In this document: positions 36,190-49,300 of the stretch, piece by piece | Layout: every line of letters starts with the position of its first letter | Position numbering within the stretch: position 1 is the stretch's first letter | Assembly: GCF_002078875.1 (NCBI RefSeq) | Contig: NC_034412.1 | Location: 6,829,759-6,893,758 of the forward strand | Source of the DNA: Numida meleagris | Taxonomy: Eukaryota > Chordata > Aves > Galliformes > Numididae | Direction: 5' to 3' | DNA: 64,000 bases | The notes under the pieces: generated by a model | Databases searched by the model: none | What the model saw: only the letters and a program-made list of their open reading frames with translations | What the model was told of the DNA's origin: nothing | Program-made: the position numbers and the translations under genes

Positions 36190-38631
36190 CCATTTAGTGT
36201 GTTATCCATCGTTCCAAGTGCAGTCAAATCAACCTAACAGGACTGATTTTTAAATTTTTCTAATATGTACTTTCACATTCTTGGTGCATGTGTATAGTTC
36301 ACTTTGCCTATAAATAATCCCTTCCTGAGGAGTGTTATACTCCTGTTCTTGAGCTGGAGCAGATGTATGATGTTTGAAAACTTGGTCTTAGAAGCGAGCA
36401 TTTCATGTCTTAGATTCAGTTGTCCTAAGGTGGCTTTGGAAGTCAAAAATTTCTGAATTCCTTTAGGAAATATGGACCAATCCATTAACTCATGAAATGA
36501 CAAAAATTGACAACTATTTTATTTGTGTGTTAATTCTAAAAAATATTTTACAGTTTCTCTCACCAGCCATGAAACCTAGAAGCGTTTTTTCAAAAATAGG
36601 GAGCTTTAAATGTAACTGTGTAACTCTAGGAGCTAGCTGTTTGAGAAAGAACAGAATGAGAGCTGGGAGCAATTGGAAACGTGGTGATGTACTTACAAGA
36701 AGAAAGAAATGCATGGAAGAAAGATCCTTTTTGAGGTACATAGTTGCTTGGACTGAAGTCAACTGAAATTCATAGCGTTTTGTTATTCTGTTTATTGAAG
36801 CAGGAATGTGTATACAGGGAAGGGGTAACTTATGCAAATTATACAACCAAAGAAGTGACAGTTACGTGCTAACAACTTGCATTCAATTGATGTTTTATTG
36901 AATGTTGTCAATAGATAGTTTGGTTAATGGTAGAGCATCTGTTTATTTGAGTGTAATTAAATTCTCACTGATTTGCATCTCAGATCTGCTCTCTTGATGA
37001 TAAGCTGTTGTGTGGACATGACATAATCTACTGACAGTGGTTGGAACACTGCACAATTATTAACATCATTAAATTGGTAGTGCATGGTTTTCCAAGTCAT
37101 AAAATGTGACTAGATTATTTTACAATGGAAAGGATGTAAAATAGATAATTGCATGGACTGAATTGCCTAAATGATTTTACTCCGCACTTTCAATGTAAAA
37201 CACTGACAGATGAGGGCAATTAATAGTGTAGTAAAGTTCAACGTACAACTCACAGCACATCATGCAGAGGGATATGCCTTTCTTCTCCTTTGCACAGCTA
37301 TAATTCAATCCCAAGCTCTAGTGCATACCTCTCACTGTTTCAGTCTAGAGGCCAAGAATATATATGCTACCATGTTTTCTTTGTTTCTCTACTTTCCCAT
37401 ATGTATTGTGTGTGTCATATGTTGTGTGACATATGCTGTTTGTGCTAGAAAGGTCCAGAATTCTTTTCTTGTTAATTGAAGAAAGAGCCCTACTTTCCTT
37501 GAAGTGTGGAACAGACCCAGGAGGACTCTGAATGTCTGTAAGACCTTCACCCTGTTGCATGGCATTGCAGCAGGTGGTCCATGTACCTTACCACTTTACA
37601 TAGCCTCCGATATTGAGTCCATGGGTCAGGTTATTTTCCAGATTTATTAAATACTATATATTGTATGTGTCCTCTTTTATGCATTGTCTTTCTCTTGTCA
37701 TGATGACTTCCTCTAGGTCGGCAGATCTTTGGATACAGAATCTAAATGTATTTTTCCTGATTATATGCCAAATCAAAATGCCCAAGGAGCACAGTCTTTT
37801 CTCCAAAGCCGCACAAAGTTCTTTGTTTGTGTTTGATTTTCCTTCCACTTGTTTTTTAGCAAGGGATGGGGACCTTTACATTAAAATGAATTACCTTTTC
37901 ATTATTTATTTTCAAGCAAGTAGCAAAAGAAACTCACGTGATTGTTCCCTTCCAACGTGACAGCTATGGCTGCTGGGCTATATCCAAGTTTGCTTTTATC
38001 GCTTTTCTGACTGTTGCTATGAATATTTAATCAATTCCATGCACAGTGGAGCAAATTCAGCAGGAAGGAATGGAAATGCCCTTAATATAGTAGATTGTCC
38101 TACGTCTGTTGGTTTAGGGACACCTTGAAGATGGCAAATTTTGGTTTGAATTCCTCAGATATTGTAGAACAGAATTACTTCTCTTCTGGAGCTTGAGTGC
38201 TGCGTGCTGGAATGCATTTTCTATATTTTGAGACAAGGGGAGGGCTTAGACCCTGTCAGTCCCAAAGTACCCTCAGCACTTAGGCTCTCTCTGTACCCAA
38301 AGTGTTGGCTGATTCTTGAGAAGCGCTCTCATGGAGGGTTTCCTTAGCCCAGAAATAAACAATTAAGACACATCAGTCTTCCCTGAGCACTGGATTTTTT
38401 TGACTCCTGTTTCTAATGACTGCGAATGCCTATTTCAGGCACTCATTCCCTCAGGTGCATGTGGCCCAGCTTGAGCTATAGAGTCTGAGAGACAGCAGTA
38501 TACTTCTGTGTTAGACGATGCCCTGCTCAGCACTGCCCCACCTCTGTGGTGCTGCTCCCCTGACTGAATGCTTGCTAATAAGTTAACTCGTGGGGAAGAG
38601 TCTTGCCAAATTTTTAACTATTCCCTCATTT

Positions 38632-38660
38632 AAAAAAAAAAAAAAAACAAAACAAAAAAA
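38632..38660. repeat. A-rich tract
   Basis: Sixteen A, then CAAAAC-type units and a further A run, followed by CCCC. No retroposed transcript is recognisable upstream, so a processed-pseudogene tail cannot be argued. Confidence 0.85.
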
Positions 38661-39000
38661 CCCCAACAACCTTAAAGCTGAAATAGAATTTTTTTTTTCA
38701 AAATAGTCGCAATAATGAAATTGTTGTTCACGTGATAAAACTTACTGCCAATTGTACATGGAACAGACGAGCTGTGTTTCTAATTATGCAATTTGAAAAG
38801 CATATGTCAAAACACAAATGAATCGGCTTACTGTAGATCCTGCCAGCTAGACTAGCAAAGCACAGTGCTGTAGGATGAAAGGCGGTGAATAAAGAGCTAT
38901 GACTTCTGCCTTCCCTGTGAAGTAGCACTTTCGTGACCTTCTTCAGTACTTGAGCTGCAAAGCCCCAGTAACACTTGCAGGTACAATAAAGAACTATTTT

Positions 39001-39058
39001 GGTCCTGTTTTACAGATGGGATGATTCAAAGCCAAGGGAAGCAAAAGTACAAAAGCAG
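39001..39058 (-). mobile_element. MIR-like SINE fragment (old)
   Basis: TCCTGTTTTACAGATGGGATGA (39003-39024) corresponds to the antisense MIR block 'ccccattttacagatgaggaaactga', and the following AAAGCCAAGGGAAGCAAAAGT sits where 'ggcacagagaggttaagt' is expected. Short and diverged. Confidence 0.4.
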
Positions 39059-40279
39059 AGGAGATGCAGAAATACCCTTTTTTTTTTTTTTTCTTTTACC
39101 TCGCCAGCAAACTGTAATCCTCATGCCATTAATTGCAGTACATGCATGACAATGAGGGCAGAGAAGAACCAGGAACAGTGGCCATTGCCAATACCATCCC
39201 ATAGTAATCGCAGATAGAACTAGACCTGTTTGAGCTCAGTGAGTCTCTCTCTTTATTACAGTCTAGAGGCAATATTGTTATTCCTTCCTTAGTAGCCTCT
39301 AGAGGCATATGAAATACACTGCCTTCTCCCTCTGTGTTTTAGGCAGTGCCTTATTACAAGGTGATGAATAACTTGCCTGCGGTTTTTGCAAACTAATACC
39401 AGAGATAAGAATAAAACCAGCCAGACCATTTCTCCCCCTTCATTTTCTGCTTAATGAATACTGAATATAAATATTTTCTATTAATGAACATTGGAAGCTG
39501 AAGCCTGGAAAGAAAATAGAACAGTGTCATCTGCAGTACTCTCTACGTTCCTCCAATGCAGTCCAAGTAATGTTAGCTTTGATGCCTCATTGGTCCATGT
39601 CTTCTACCAACTACGTCTTTTTATTTTCTATAGTTTTGTGTGCTTAGGATGATCTTTCTGAGAGAAGTTGCAAAGCCTCCAGCCTTTCTTCATGTAAGTG
39701 CCACTTTCATGATTCTGCTTTTAGGAACACTCAGAATTAAAAAAGCAAAGCCTTGTACTTGATGCAGATGAATAAAAACATTGCACTGGTGCAATAACTA
39801 GTGCTGCATGTAACTTGTTTGCAGTTCATCTAATAAATATCTGGTTCTTCAGGAGTTTCACATTTAATTAGCTGTAAATTAATTAGGATAATTTTGACTG
39901 ACACTGCTGATTTGTTTTTCTGCTGTTTATAAAGAAATGTAGGCTTTTGCTTATTTGTGCAGTTTTTGTTTTGCTGTGTGGAAAAATCTAATAGTAAGCT
40001 GTTGGTGGCATTGCCAGGAATCACCGTGGAGGCTGGTCTCTATTTGCTAATGGGATTGCAGCCTGGTATTTTCTATAGTCTCATCAATTATTTTAGGTTT
40101 TTCTTAGTCATCTCAGCACTGAGGAAGTTTGTCTTTGTTGCTCCCTTACCTTTTCCTTACTGGCCTCAGCAATTTCTCCATGGCCTTGCTTTGTTCCCTC
40201 CCCTCATTTTCAGTGCAGATTCTCTGTTACTATCAGCTCTGGAAACAGTGAAGCTATGTGATGGCCTTTCATTCACTTT

Positions 40280-40302
40280 CTGTCTGTCCGTCTGTCTTTC
40301 TC
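40280..40302. repeat. (TCTG)n short tandem repeat
   Basis: About five TCTG or TCCG units on the plus strand in a pyrimidine-rich patch. This patch helps explain the lack of stop codons in the long open frame that crosses it. Confidence 0.75.
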
Positions 40303-43300
40303 AGCCTGTTGCAGTCACACTATCCATACTTGGATGTCTCCCACGTTTCTGGGAGAGGAACAAGACTATGAAAGTGATGGTATTTTACTATTTCTTTTAC
40401 ATGTCTTGTCAGAGTAGAATACTGCTGGCAACAGTATCTCTATGGTTGTACAGCAACTTTGGAGTAACTATTGTTTTTGTGGGAGTTAAAATTAGATCAG
40501 CAGCCAGAGCCAGATTTATGAGCAGTGATGAGTGCTTGAGGGAAGGAAGAGTGGGTCAGAAGAAATCCTATGCTCTTTCTCCATAGCTGTGATTAAGATA
40601 TTTCATTTGGCTTCCTATGGAATGTTGGAATTCCAAATTAAGTAAAGAAACCTTCACCTTGCTCCTCTTTTTACTTAGCTCCCCAGTTCCACAGCCATTT
40701 TGTAATAGTATTGCCATCAGTATAATAAGATTTAACTGAAATTGCCTGTATCGAGTTAGATTTTGCTGAAGAAGACACCCTGTGCCCAAAAGCATGCTTG
40801 CTTTTTCATGCTGTATCAGCTGATCTAATAAAAAATACCATTTCTACAAAACTCTCTTCGCTTATGCCCATTCCTCATATCCTCCTAAATCAATAAATAA
40901 AGTTAAGGGAATCTAAAAATACACTGACCTTTTTTATGGAAAATTCCCAAGCATGCACAACACCTTAAGAATATGTCTATGGAACTGTGCAGCAATAGTT
41001 CTGGAAGACAACTGCTAAGAATGATGTCACTGGGAAAGGAAATAGAGAGATGAGCAACTAAATTTTGGGGGGAAAATGTAAGTTTTCCCATTTTGTCTTA
41101 AAGACTTAGGTACAGATGTTGTGTGGAGCCATGCAAAGTGACATCATGAATTGTCAGTGGTTCTTTTATGAAAAGCATAACTGCTTAGAACAGCCCAATC
41201 TCAAACATCACCTGATAGTGCCAATGTATTTCCTTCTTAGATTTGAACTGGACTCTTTGGTAATGCTGGAAATCCCTGGCAGGTAAAGAGATCAGCAGCA
41301 CATTTTTTTGTTGCATGCTGAAGGGCTTCAAGAAAATACCTCTTAATTTTGTGCTGACTATCTCATAATCCTGCAGTGAAAATGCAGCATTTCTTTGAAT
41401 TAGTTAATACGTTGTAATGAAAATATTTATATTTATGCAGCCCTTCCCTCTTGATTTCTCTCAGAGAGACAATTGTCAGACCTCTGGAAAGGGTTCCCTT
41501 GCATATCAAATATTCAATTGAAGCAAATGAAGCTAATACTGAGTTATAAAAAGTGAGAATCTGGCAACTCCTCTATGAGAGGTTCAAGTGATGCTGCTCC
41601 CAGATAGTGCTTCATTTTATTATAAAGGATGTTAAACTAAGTGCTGTCCTGGCAAGTGCTGACACCATCTCACCTGCTGTCTTCAGAGATCAACAACACT
41701 GATATATTGCAGGTCCTCCACTAGGACATGTCCATAAAAGAAATGTTTATAAGCTACTCTTGATGTTAAAGACAAACTCCAGAAACCAGCGAAGTTGGAG
41801 TGACTTCAATTTGGGCCTATACTAAGCAGCTTGACTGAAGGCTGTGGTCACTGTGCTTCACCTCCTGTTTGTGTGTGAATTCTGCTGGGTTAGGAAGCAA
41901 CAAGCTGTGCTTTTCTTGCCTGGCACGTGACCTGGGAACCTGTTTTGGCATGGCATAAATATAGGCAGAGTGTGAGGAGGAGAAAGCTCAAGTTATTGAT
42001 CCCTATACTCGGATAAATCATCCCTCTTTTTCACTGCTATGTTAACATAGCGAACACAAGGAAAGAAAGAAAAAGTGTGTGGCTTGTGACAGTAGGGGAA
42101 GTCAGGAGGAGGCCTTGTGCTATTAAAGCAAGCACTATACTATTTAGTGGTCAACATTTAATCCTCACTCCTGTTATTAGCAGTGGTGGTATTTCAGTGC
42201 AATGGTCAGATACCAGGATTAATTCACTTTCTGTTCTGCTCCTTCCATTGTGATTAGCGCTTGTGAAGCAACCTGTCACCCTTTGCTGCACACTCAAAAT
42301 ATCATGTTCCCATTCAACCAGGAAGGCATATTGAGTCCTTGTTAGGTGCTTGTACGTATTTACATGGCAATAATGTGACTGCAGTTATTATCCAATTAAA
42401 CAGACGGAGCATGACTGGAGTAATAAAATTAATGTAATAATTCTAAGGGAGAAATTGTTAGTAAAACATTATCTGAATCTCAAACACCTCTGAAATTTCA
42501 AGAGTTAAAGGGATTTTATTTTTATGCTTATTTTATATATAAATTACTTAGGATGGTAAAGTGCAAGCCAGATACCACTGCTGTAGTTTGCATATAGTTT
42601 TTTTATTTGCAAATAGTGATGAAGTCCTGTAATCAAGATTATGCAAAATAACTTCTGATCAAAGTGAATTTCCTTTCTTTTATCTTTTGCCTTCCCCAAA
42701 GTGAATTCTGATCAAAAACAAATGATCAAATAACAGAGATTCTGATCCAATCCTCTGGCATCATAAATAGTTTGAGCTGAAATAATTATGACATTCGTAA
42801 CTTCTCTAAGAGCGGAGCCCACAGCGTAAGGGCTGGGTTGATCAGCAATGTGGCATCTGAGGGGTTTGATTGCTGTGCCACACAGACCAATTTGGAAGGC
42901 AATTGGGTTTGTACTGTGCTTCCAATTTAGAAACCTGCCAGTGAACTGTGCTGGAGAGGAAACTGTAATTGAGAAACTGCAGTTAGGTAATTGTGTTTGG
43001 TTACATCTAGAAAATCTTCCTTAAGGGAAATGGGAGGAACACAAAAGGAAACGGCTTCCCTTTGTTTTCTCTTGTCCTCTGTAAAACAGCCCAAGTACAT
43101 CTGAGCTGCTCTGTGTGCTTTTGATGAATGGAAATATTCTGAAGGGAGCTAGCAGCACCCACCTGTTTCAAACTCTGTATCCAGCTGCTTGTGCCCATGC
43201 TGAGCTGCTGCACAGCGCTGCTCCCTGCAGTACCTCACCAGTTCTTTTTTGTTGTGCAAAGATTACTGTAGTTCTAGGAGCTGTGTGCGTCAGTACAAGT

Positions 43301-46263
43301 TCATGAAGACTTTCAAAAGTATCACTCCCGGGGACTCTCAAAAGGAGCTGTAAACTAAAGTTGGTCTCATGTCCAAAGTAGAAACAAATGTTCCTTTGTG
43401 TATTTAGGATTCTGTTTACCCTCCTTGGATACAAGTCGTCTTTGGCCGTATTGCTTCTTAGGGCCAGCACAACAGCATGATGAGTTTGAATAAATATTAA
43501 ATAAGCAGCTCAATGATCTGTAGTAAATGAGTGTTTGAGGGAACAAAGTCACAATTTGATGGATTTTCTGGCTTGCAATGATAGATCTGATGTCATGCTC
43601 CATGCTGGAGTAGTTATATAGTTCTATTATTTCATGCTGCTGGCACCTGAAGAGCCCAGCCCCTTCCATCAGTAGGGAAGAGAGCTTGGCAGGGTAGCTT
43701 TGAGAGCAGGGATGCTCCCAGCAATGTTAAATTAGATTAGACCCTTGGACGGCTGACTGCTTGATTGTTTGTTTTAGAAGGAGGCCGGCTTGATGGTAGG
43801 TTTATCTATCATAGAAGAGTGAAATTTAGTCTTGCCAGGAAGCCATCTAAAATTGGTTGTCCCTTACAAAATGTTAGAAAAGCACTTGATCATAGGAAGG
43901 ATGACCTAATTTGAACAAGTAAGGAGAACAGGTGTCATTAATTTACTGGTATAGTTTATGCAAGTATTTACAGAGAAATATAATCAATTTTTATAGGCAA
44001 TTACAAATATGCTTTTGTAAAAATTCATTGTCTGTATCTCACAGTGCTTCCCAGATAAGGAATGTGTGAGGATTAAACTCTGCCTCTATTCTGGTCTGAA
44101 GAAGTTACCTCAAATTCTCAGTTGTAAGTCTGCAACAGGCATTAGATTGCATGTGAACTTTTCAGAAAGCATCATTTATTTTTTTGACAAAAGAAAGTGC
44201 TGAGAATAGCTAAGGCAGCAAAACGTACACATCACCCAGAGGCATGGGCATAGTGTACCTGCCCTTTGCTGACTACTCATTTTCAGATAATTCTGTGTAT
44301 TTTTGCATAGTGAGCATGCTATAATTTCTATTAATGAATCTTCAGCTTGGAGATTTTAAAGCAAAATGCCTTCTCTCTCTCCTGACTATGACAAGCTTCT
44401 TCCTAAATGATTATTACCACGCGGTTAGTGCTGGGTTATGAAATTAGGGAAAACAGTAATTAGACAAAGCAGGTAACAGTGCTGAAAATATACTGCGCGC
44501 ATCTGAATTGAACTGCTGCATACTGCTTGACTGTGAATGCACCAAGGGGTGCAGCAGCTTGTCTGTCTCTTGTCTTTAACATCGCTTGGCTTCCAGCGGA
44601 TGTATTCTGAACACACACTCTTGACTTGAATGAGGAATCACTGTCAAATTCCTTGGTTTCTATTACCCTGGAGATCACACTAGGTGGTTGTGGTGCTCTC
44701 TTCACATAAAGTGCCATACCGCTGGAATCAGGGCTTACAAAACCAGCACATTTTTCTCCTGAGAGCAGAATGATTTGAAGTAGGAGCAAGCAGTGATTAT
44801 TTGGAGGCAAGTCATTCCTTTCAGGTACATGTTGCTTGGACTTGATCTGCAGTGGAAGAAGTTGAGGGTTCCTTAGTACCCATGGTTACGCTTGTACTAA
44901 GAAATTAGAGGCACTCAGGTACCATTGCTTGTCTGGAAGCTAACCAACATCCATACTCCCAAACTTCTGCAACCAGACCAGCACTGGAAATGCTCAGTGT
45001 CCTCTGCCACCTCCTGTATCGTGCCAGAGAATTGTTTGCAAGAATGCCATTGTCATGGGCCAAAACCATGGCAAAGACATTTGCGGCAGCCTAGAGCACA
45101 GAGGATCCCAATCCAGTGCCCAGGAATGTAACCTGCAGGGTAACAGCTTTTAGCTTACTTAGACTTTGTGCTCAGGACAGCTGCCTATAGGTCATTAACA
45201 GTATACAAGCTACTATTTTAAAAAGAGTACATATTTTGCAAAATGAGACTACAAAGCTCTTGAGGCTACAGTAATACTGCTGTTTCCTAGATGTGAAAGG
45301 TGGAAAAAAGCTGCATTTTCTCTGCCCATAGTTGAGGATTATTCCCAATGTCTTTTTTTTTTTTTTAATTGTGTGAGCAACATTGAAAGCAGACAGACAA
45401 AAAGTTTCATAAAGATCTGTGATACAATTATGTTTTTCTGGAGCTTCAGAAGGAGGAGGCATCACTGTTAAGATTTGCAATAGGAAATGTAACTTGTTTG
45501 TCTCATTAAAATTGCTGACTGCAAATTGGCCTGTGTTCCAGTTGTTCTCTAAAAGCACGAATTTGTCAGACAAATTGTTGCTGCTTCATGGGGGACTGCA
45601 GGAGGAGGAATTTTTTCTGTAAATCAGCTCCACACACATATGGTGTGGGCTTAGTGGAATTGCAGATGTCATGTTTCCTTCAGGCACTGGCTCATGGAAG
45701 AGGGAAGGAACTGAATGCAGAAAAAGGGTGGCATTGCAGGGTGGGATTCTGATGGCTATTCATATAAACCTAAGTTAAGCACTTGTCTTAACTGTGAAGG
45801 TGAGAGGGACAGCCTGCATTGCCCTCAGAGGGAGCCTGCTGATTTCAAAGGCATCTAGGGAGGTAATCTAAATACTGAAATTTAGGAATGCAAATTCCAC
45901 TTTAATTTCCAATCTGCCAAAGACTTCCCACAGACAATTGAAAAGCGACTCCTTTTTTTGCATTTTACAGCTTATGACATGGAGATAATACTACTGCCCC
46001 AATTTTCAGTGGCATTCTGGAAACGAGACAGAATGCCTTGGATACTCTACTGATAAAGACTCTATGTACATAAGTGGGCACAGCACTTCTCTCTGCTACA
46101 GCCTGAGCGTGGTGGGGCGATGGAGCCCAGAGCTGCTCCTCGCTTCTGCCGCACTTCCCTTACTCCAGTGAGTATTTAGGGCAGAACCCTTGGGCTGCTG
46201 CTGTGCTCTCACTTCTTTGCCTGCATACAAATGGGTGTGTACTCAGTGCTTCTGTTTGTCACT

Positions 46264-46322
46264 GTTGTGTTGTGTTGGTTTTTGTGTTTGTGTGGGTTTT
46301 TTTTGGTTTTTTTTTTTTTTGT
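46264..46322. repeat. T/G-rich low-complexity tract
   Basis: GTTGTGTTGTG followed by T runs of 8 and 16 separated by GG, about 59 bases with almost no A or C. Typical slippage-prone low-complexity DNA. Confidence 0.85.
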
Positions 46323-49300
46323 ATTTGCAAAGACATTGTGGGGATGCTGGTAAAAATTGAAGAGTTAAAGGCACTGAAAGTGCACCTTTCTAACATAGTC
46401 ACAGGGCACATCTTTCTCATCATCATCCAAGGTCCCTAAAAAACTTGGAAGGTGATCGCTTATTTGTGTGTCCAGGTTTTCTGTTTATAAACCTATTGGC
46501 TGCGATGAAGTTTTATGATGATTCTCTTATCAGAATCTAGATTGAGACTCCCCATGTATATTTTTAAAGACAGTCTCATGCAAATTAATTTTTCTTGCAT
46601 GTATGAATGGAAAATGAGCAGGTTTTTGTACTGTGCTGGTGGGTGCCTGCAAATCTAGAGGAAATAGATGAAGTGATTGATTCCCCTCACAGCTTTCTCA
46701 AGCTAATGTCTTCTCCCAACTTTCATTTTGTCTCTCTTTGTTCGCTGTGGCCAGCCAGCAAAAGATGCTGAAGCTCAATGAGATGGAGTAGCTAGGTCAT
46801 ACTGCAGAAAGTGCTGATGTGAGCTGCTTCTTAACAGGTTGAGCTGTTTTCCCACACATCCCTGTGGATGTGCTGGAATAACAGATTATTTTGTAGTATA
46901 TGCATACATGTTTTTCCTCGACTTGTTTCATGCTATGTATGTACAGAAGAATTCTTAATGGTGCAAGATTTAGTATTTCCTGTCCTATGCCTCAAAAACA
47001 ATAACATGCTGCTTTATAATGGCTAACAATTCCCAATATTTCAAGACTCATTTCCCTCTTTCACTTTTAGTCTAAAAACCTAGAGACACTTGATAAGCAT
47101 CAGTAAATATAACCGCTTGATAGATCTCTGTAAGGTAGGTTGTCCCTAAATTATTTTTCTAAAGAGAGAAACTGAGCCATAGAGAACCTCAGAAAACAGC
47201 CTGCATTCATAGCCACAGCGAACCATGTGTGCAGTAATACTCTGCAGAGTACTGGTGCTTTTCATATGCCTTGGAATTCTAATGGAAGACCTTTGGTATG
47301 CACAGGGCCAGCAACACACCAATAAATATAAGTGTAGAATGTTCATTGCTGATTTGCCAATTTTGTGGTGTGAATGGGATAATTTCTAGCACGGCACTAT
47401 GGTTCATATTCAGGGTAGAAGGGCTACAGAGATAATATTGAAGTCCATAAAACAGAGTGAGAATCTTTAGAATTCCTTTGCTTATGGTATTCTGGGGTTT
47501 ACTGTTAGCTTTGCATTAATGCCATGTCTCCTTTAATTTTATTTTCATGATTTTACATATATAAACACGTATAGAACAAAAACTCCAAATTTTGTTTTGC
47601 CAAAAGTCACTTAGAATTTTAGCCTTAGTGACTGGCTGTAATGAGGATGCAGCTATTGATTTTCTGGGGACAAGATTGTTCTTATTATGGAGAGGTTAAA
47701 GTTCTACCAATTTTCATGGTATCACTAAGTATTTTCTCATTATAAGTCTGGTAAGAAGTCAGAATGGAAATTGCTTTGCATTCTCTTTCTGTGACCTTTC
47801 AAATGACTGCCTGACCCTTCATTTTTCTGCCTGAGGTAACAGCTATACAAACTATCTGCATAAGAAGTCCATTTTTTTCCCGATGTCTTGTATACATAAA
47901 TGATCTAAAACTCGCATGGAATCAGATTGTAGGTGATTTGTGTAGTCCGCTCTTAAATCTACCATTTGAGAATTGAAGTTGCATGGTAAAATCAGCACTT
48001 CCAAGTGAATAGAGCTATAGAGCTGAATCTGTTCAGAAGTATACTGTTTGAAAAAAGTCCCTCATAATCCTACACAAATAGCTTTACATTCCCCAAGGCT
48101 CCCATTATCCTCTCATTTTGGCCATAAATGCTAGTTTTACAACAAAACTTTTATTTTTAAGTACATTTCACATTTTAGATTAAGTGAGAAATCATCTAAG
48201 AGGCTTGTACTTCAATTTGCTGTAATGGTAAAGTATATAAAGCTTTATTTTAAGAAGCTGCAGAACAGCTTGGCCTCTTGTGCCTTGCCCACTCACAGAC
48301 AGCGCTCTGATGTGCAGATCGATGCTCAGCACCAGAAAGTTCCCCTAACGAGTACCAGCACAGAGTTTACCAGTTTTAAAAACATTTCACAGAAGTCTTT
48401 TTTGGCACCTGCCCACAGTATTTTTGTAGTGATTAGGTAATAAAATATGAAGAATTTACAGTTTCAAGGGTCAGTAGGTTCTGTCTCATGGTTGAATGTT
48501 CAGGCCATTTTCCTGGAGCCACTGAAAGTCTGTTGCTTTACAGTATTGCCACTGCTTGATGTATTGGTTAAGTTTAGGCACGGAATTATCTTCAGCTCAT
48601 AGCCTCATGCAAAAAGCACTTTAAATTCTACTTTTTGTGGGAGGTGAGGGACTGAAGGGGGACTAAATGTAATTAAAAGTGTGTATAATTGCTCAGTAAA
48701 ACGGTCTCCTTTTTCTGAAATACAACTGCAGCTTGCTAACACATATGAAGTCAGTGTTAATTGAGTTATATTGGGTAGCATGGCACAATGCAGCAAGTCT
48801 GACATACGGGGGAATTGCAAGTACCTCAGATGCTATCTGTGCTGTTAACGTATCCCATTTAGTTACTGAGGAAACTCTTCAGTATAACTCATCTGTTGAA
48901 CTGCCAAAATGTAATCTAAATGATACTGATGTATGACATTCACGAGATAGGCCTTAGTTAAGCAAGATTCCTAGCACACTGTAGTTATCAATAAAGCTTT
49001 TAATTATTATTCTTTTAGTAACTACTTCCAACAGTTTTAATGTAGTTTAATCCCTAGTTGTAGTAAAGTAAGCTAAGAAAAGATAGAGATGCCTTTCCCC
49101 CCAACTTTCCACCTAAGAACTTCTTGGCACTGTTCTCTATGTGGCACTGCTGCCAGAGAACTGCTTGCCATAACCTACAGATGGAGTCGCCAACTTTCCG
49201 TGAGCACAGGGTAGGACAAAGGCTCAGACACAGATCCAGCTCCATGCACTGGGCATCGCTGGCCAGGTTTTCCTTGTTGATGCTCCCAGCTGAGGATGTG

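Larger units (their letters stand above)
33736..46263 (-). other. PEX5L: PEX5L upstream intron, repeat-poor segment
   Basis: Contains weak MIR-like fragments (35364-35410, 39001-39058), T or A runs (36174-36189, 38632-38660, 39078-39092, 45353-45366) and a TCTG repeat (40280-40302). The longest open frame of the window lies here (39957-40586, plus). It begins with GTG rather than ATG and is T-rich, so it is not called. A strong isolated donor-like CAG|GTGAGA occurs on the minus strand at about 41693, but the short block before it contains a stop and matches no known exon. Confidence 0.55.

Noticed and set aside
41650..41740. Minus-strand block with acceptor-like CCTAG and strong CAG|GTGAGA donor, including an EDLQYISVVDL-like reading
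   Set aside because: The frame ending at the donor contains TGA, and exon 2 of PEX5L is too conserved for such a poor match to be the real exon.
42708..42728. Plus-strand GATCAAAAACAA, which translates as DQKQ like the end of PEX5L exon 2
   Set aside because: It is on the strand opposite to the gene and has no upstream exon 2 sequence; an in-frame stop lies just before it.
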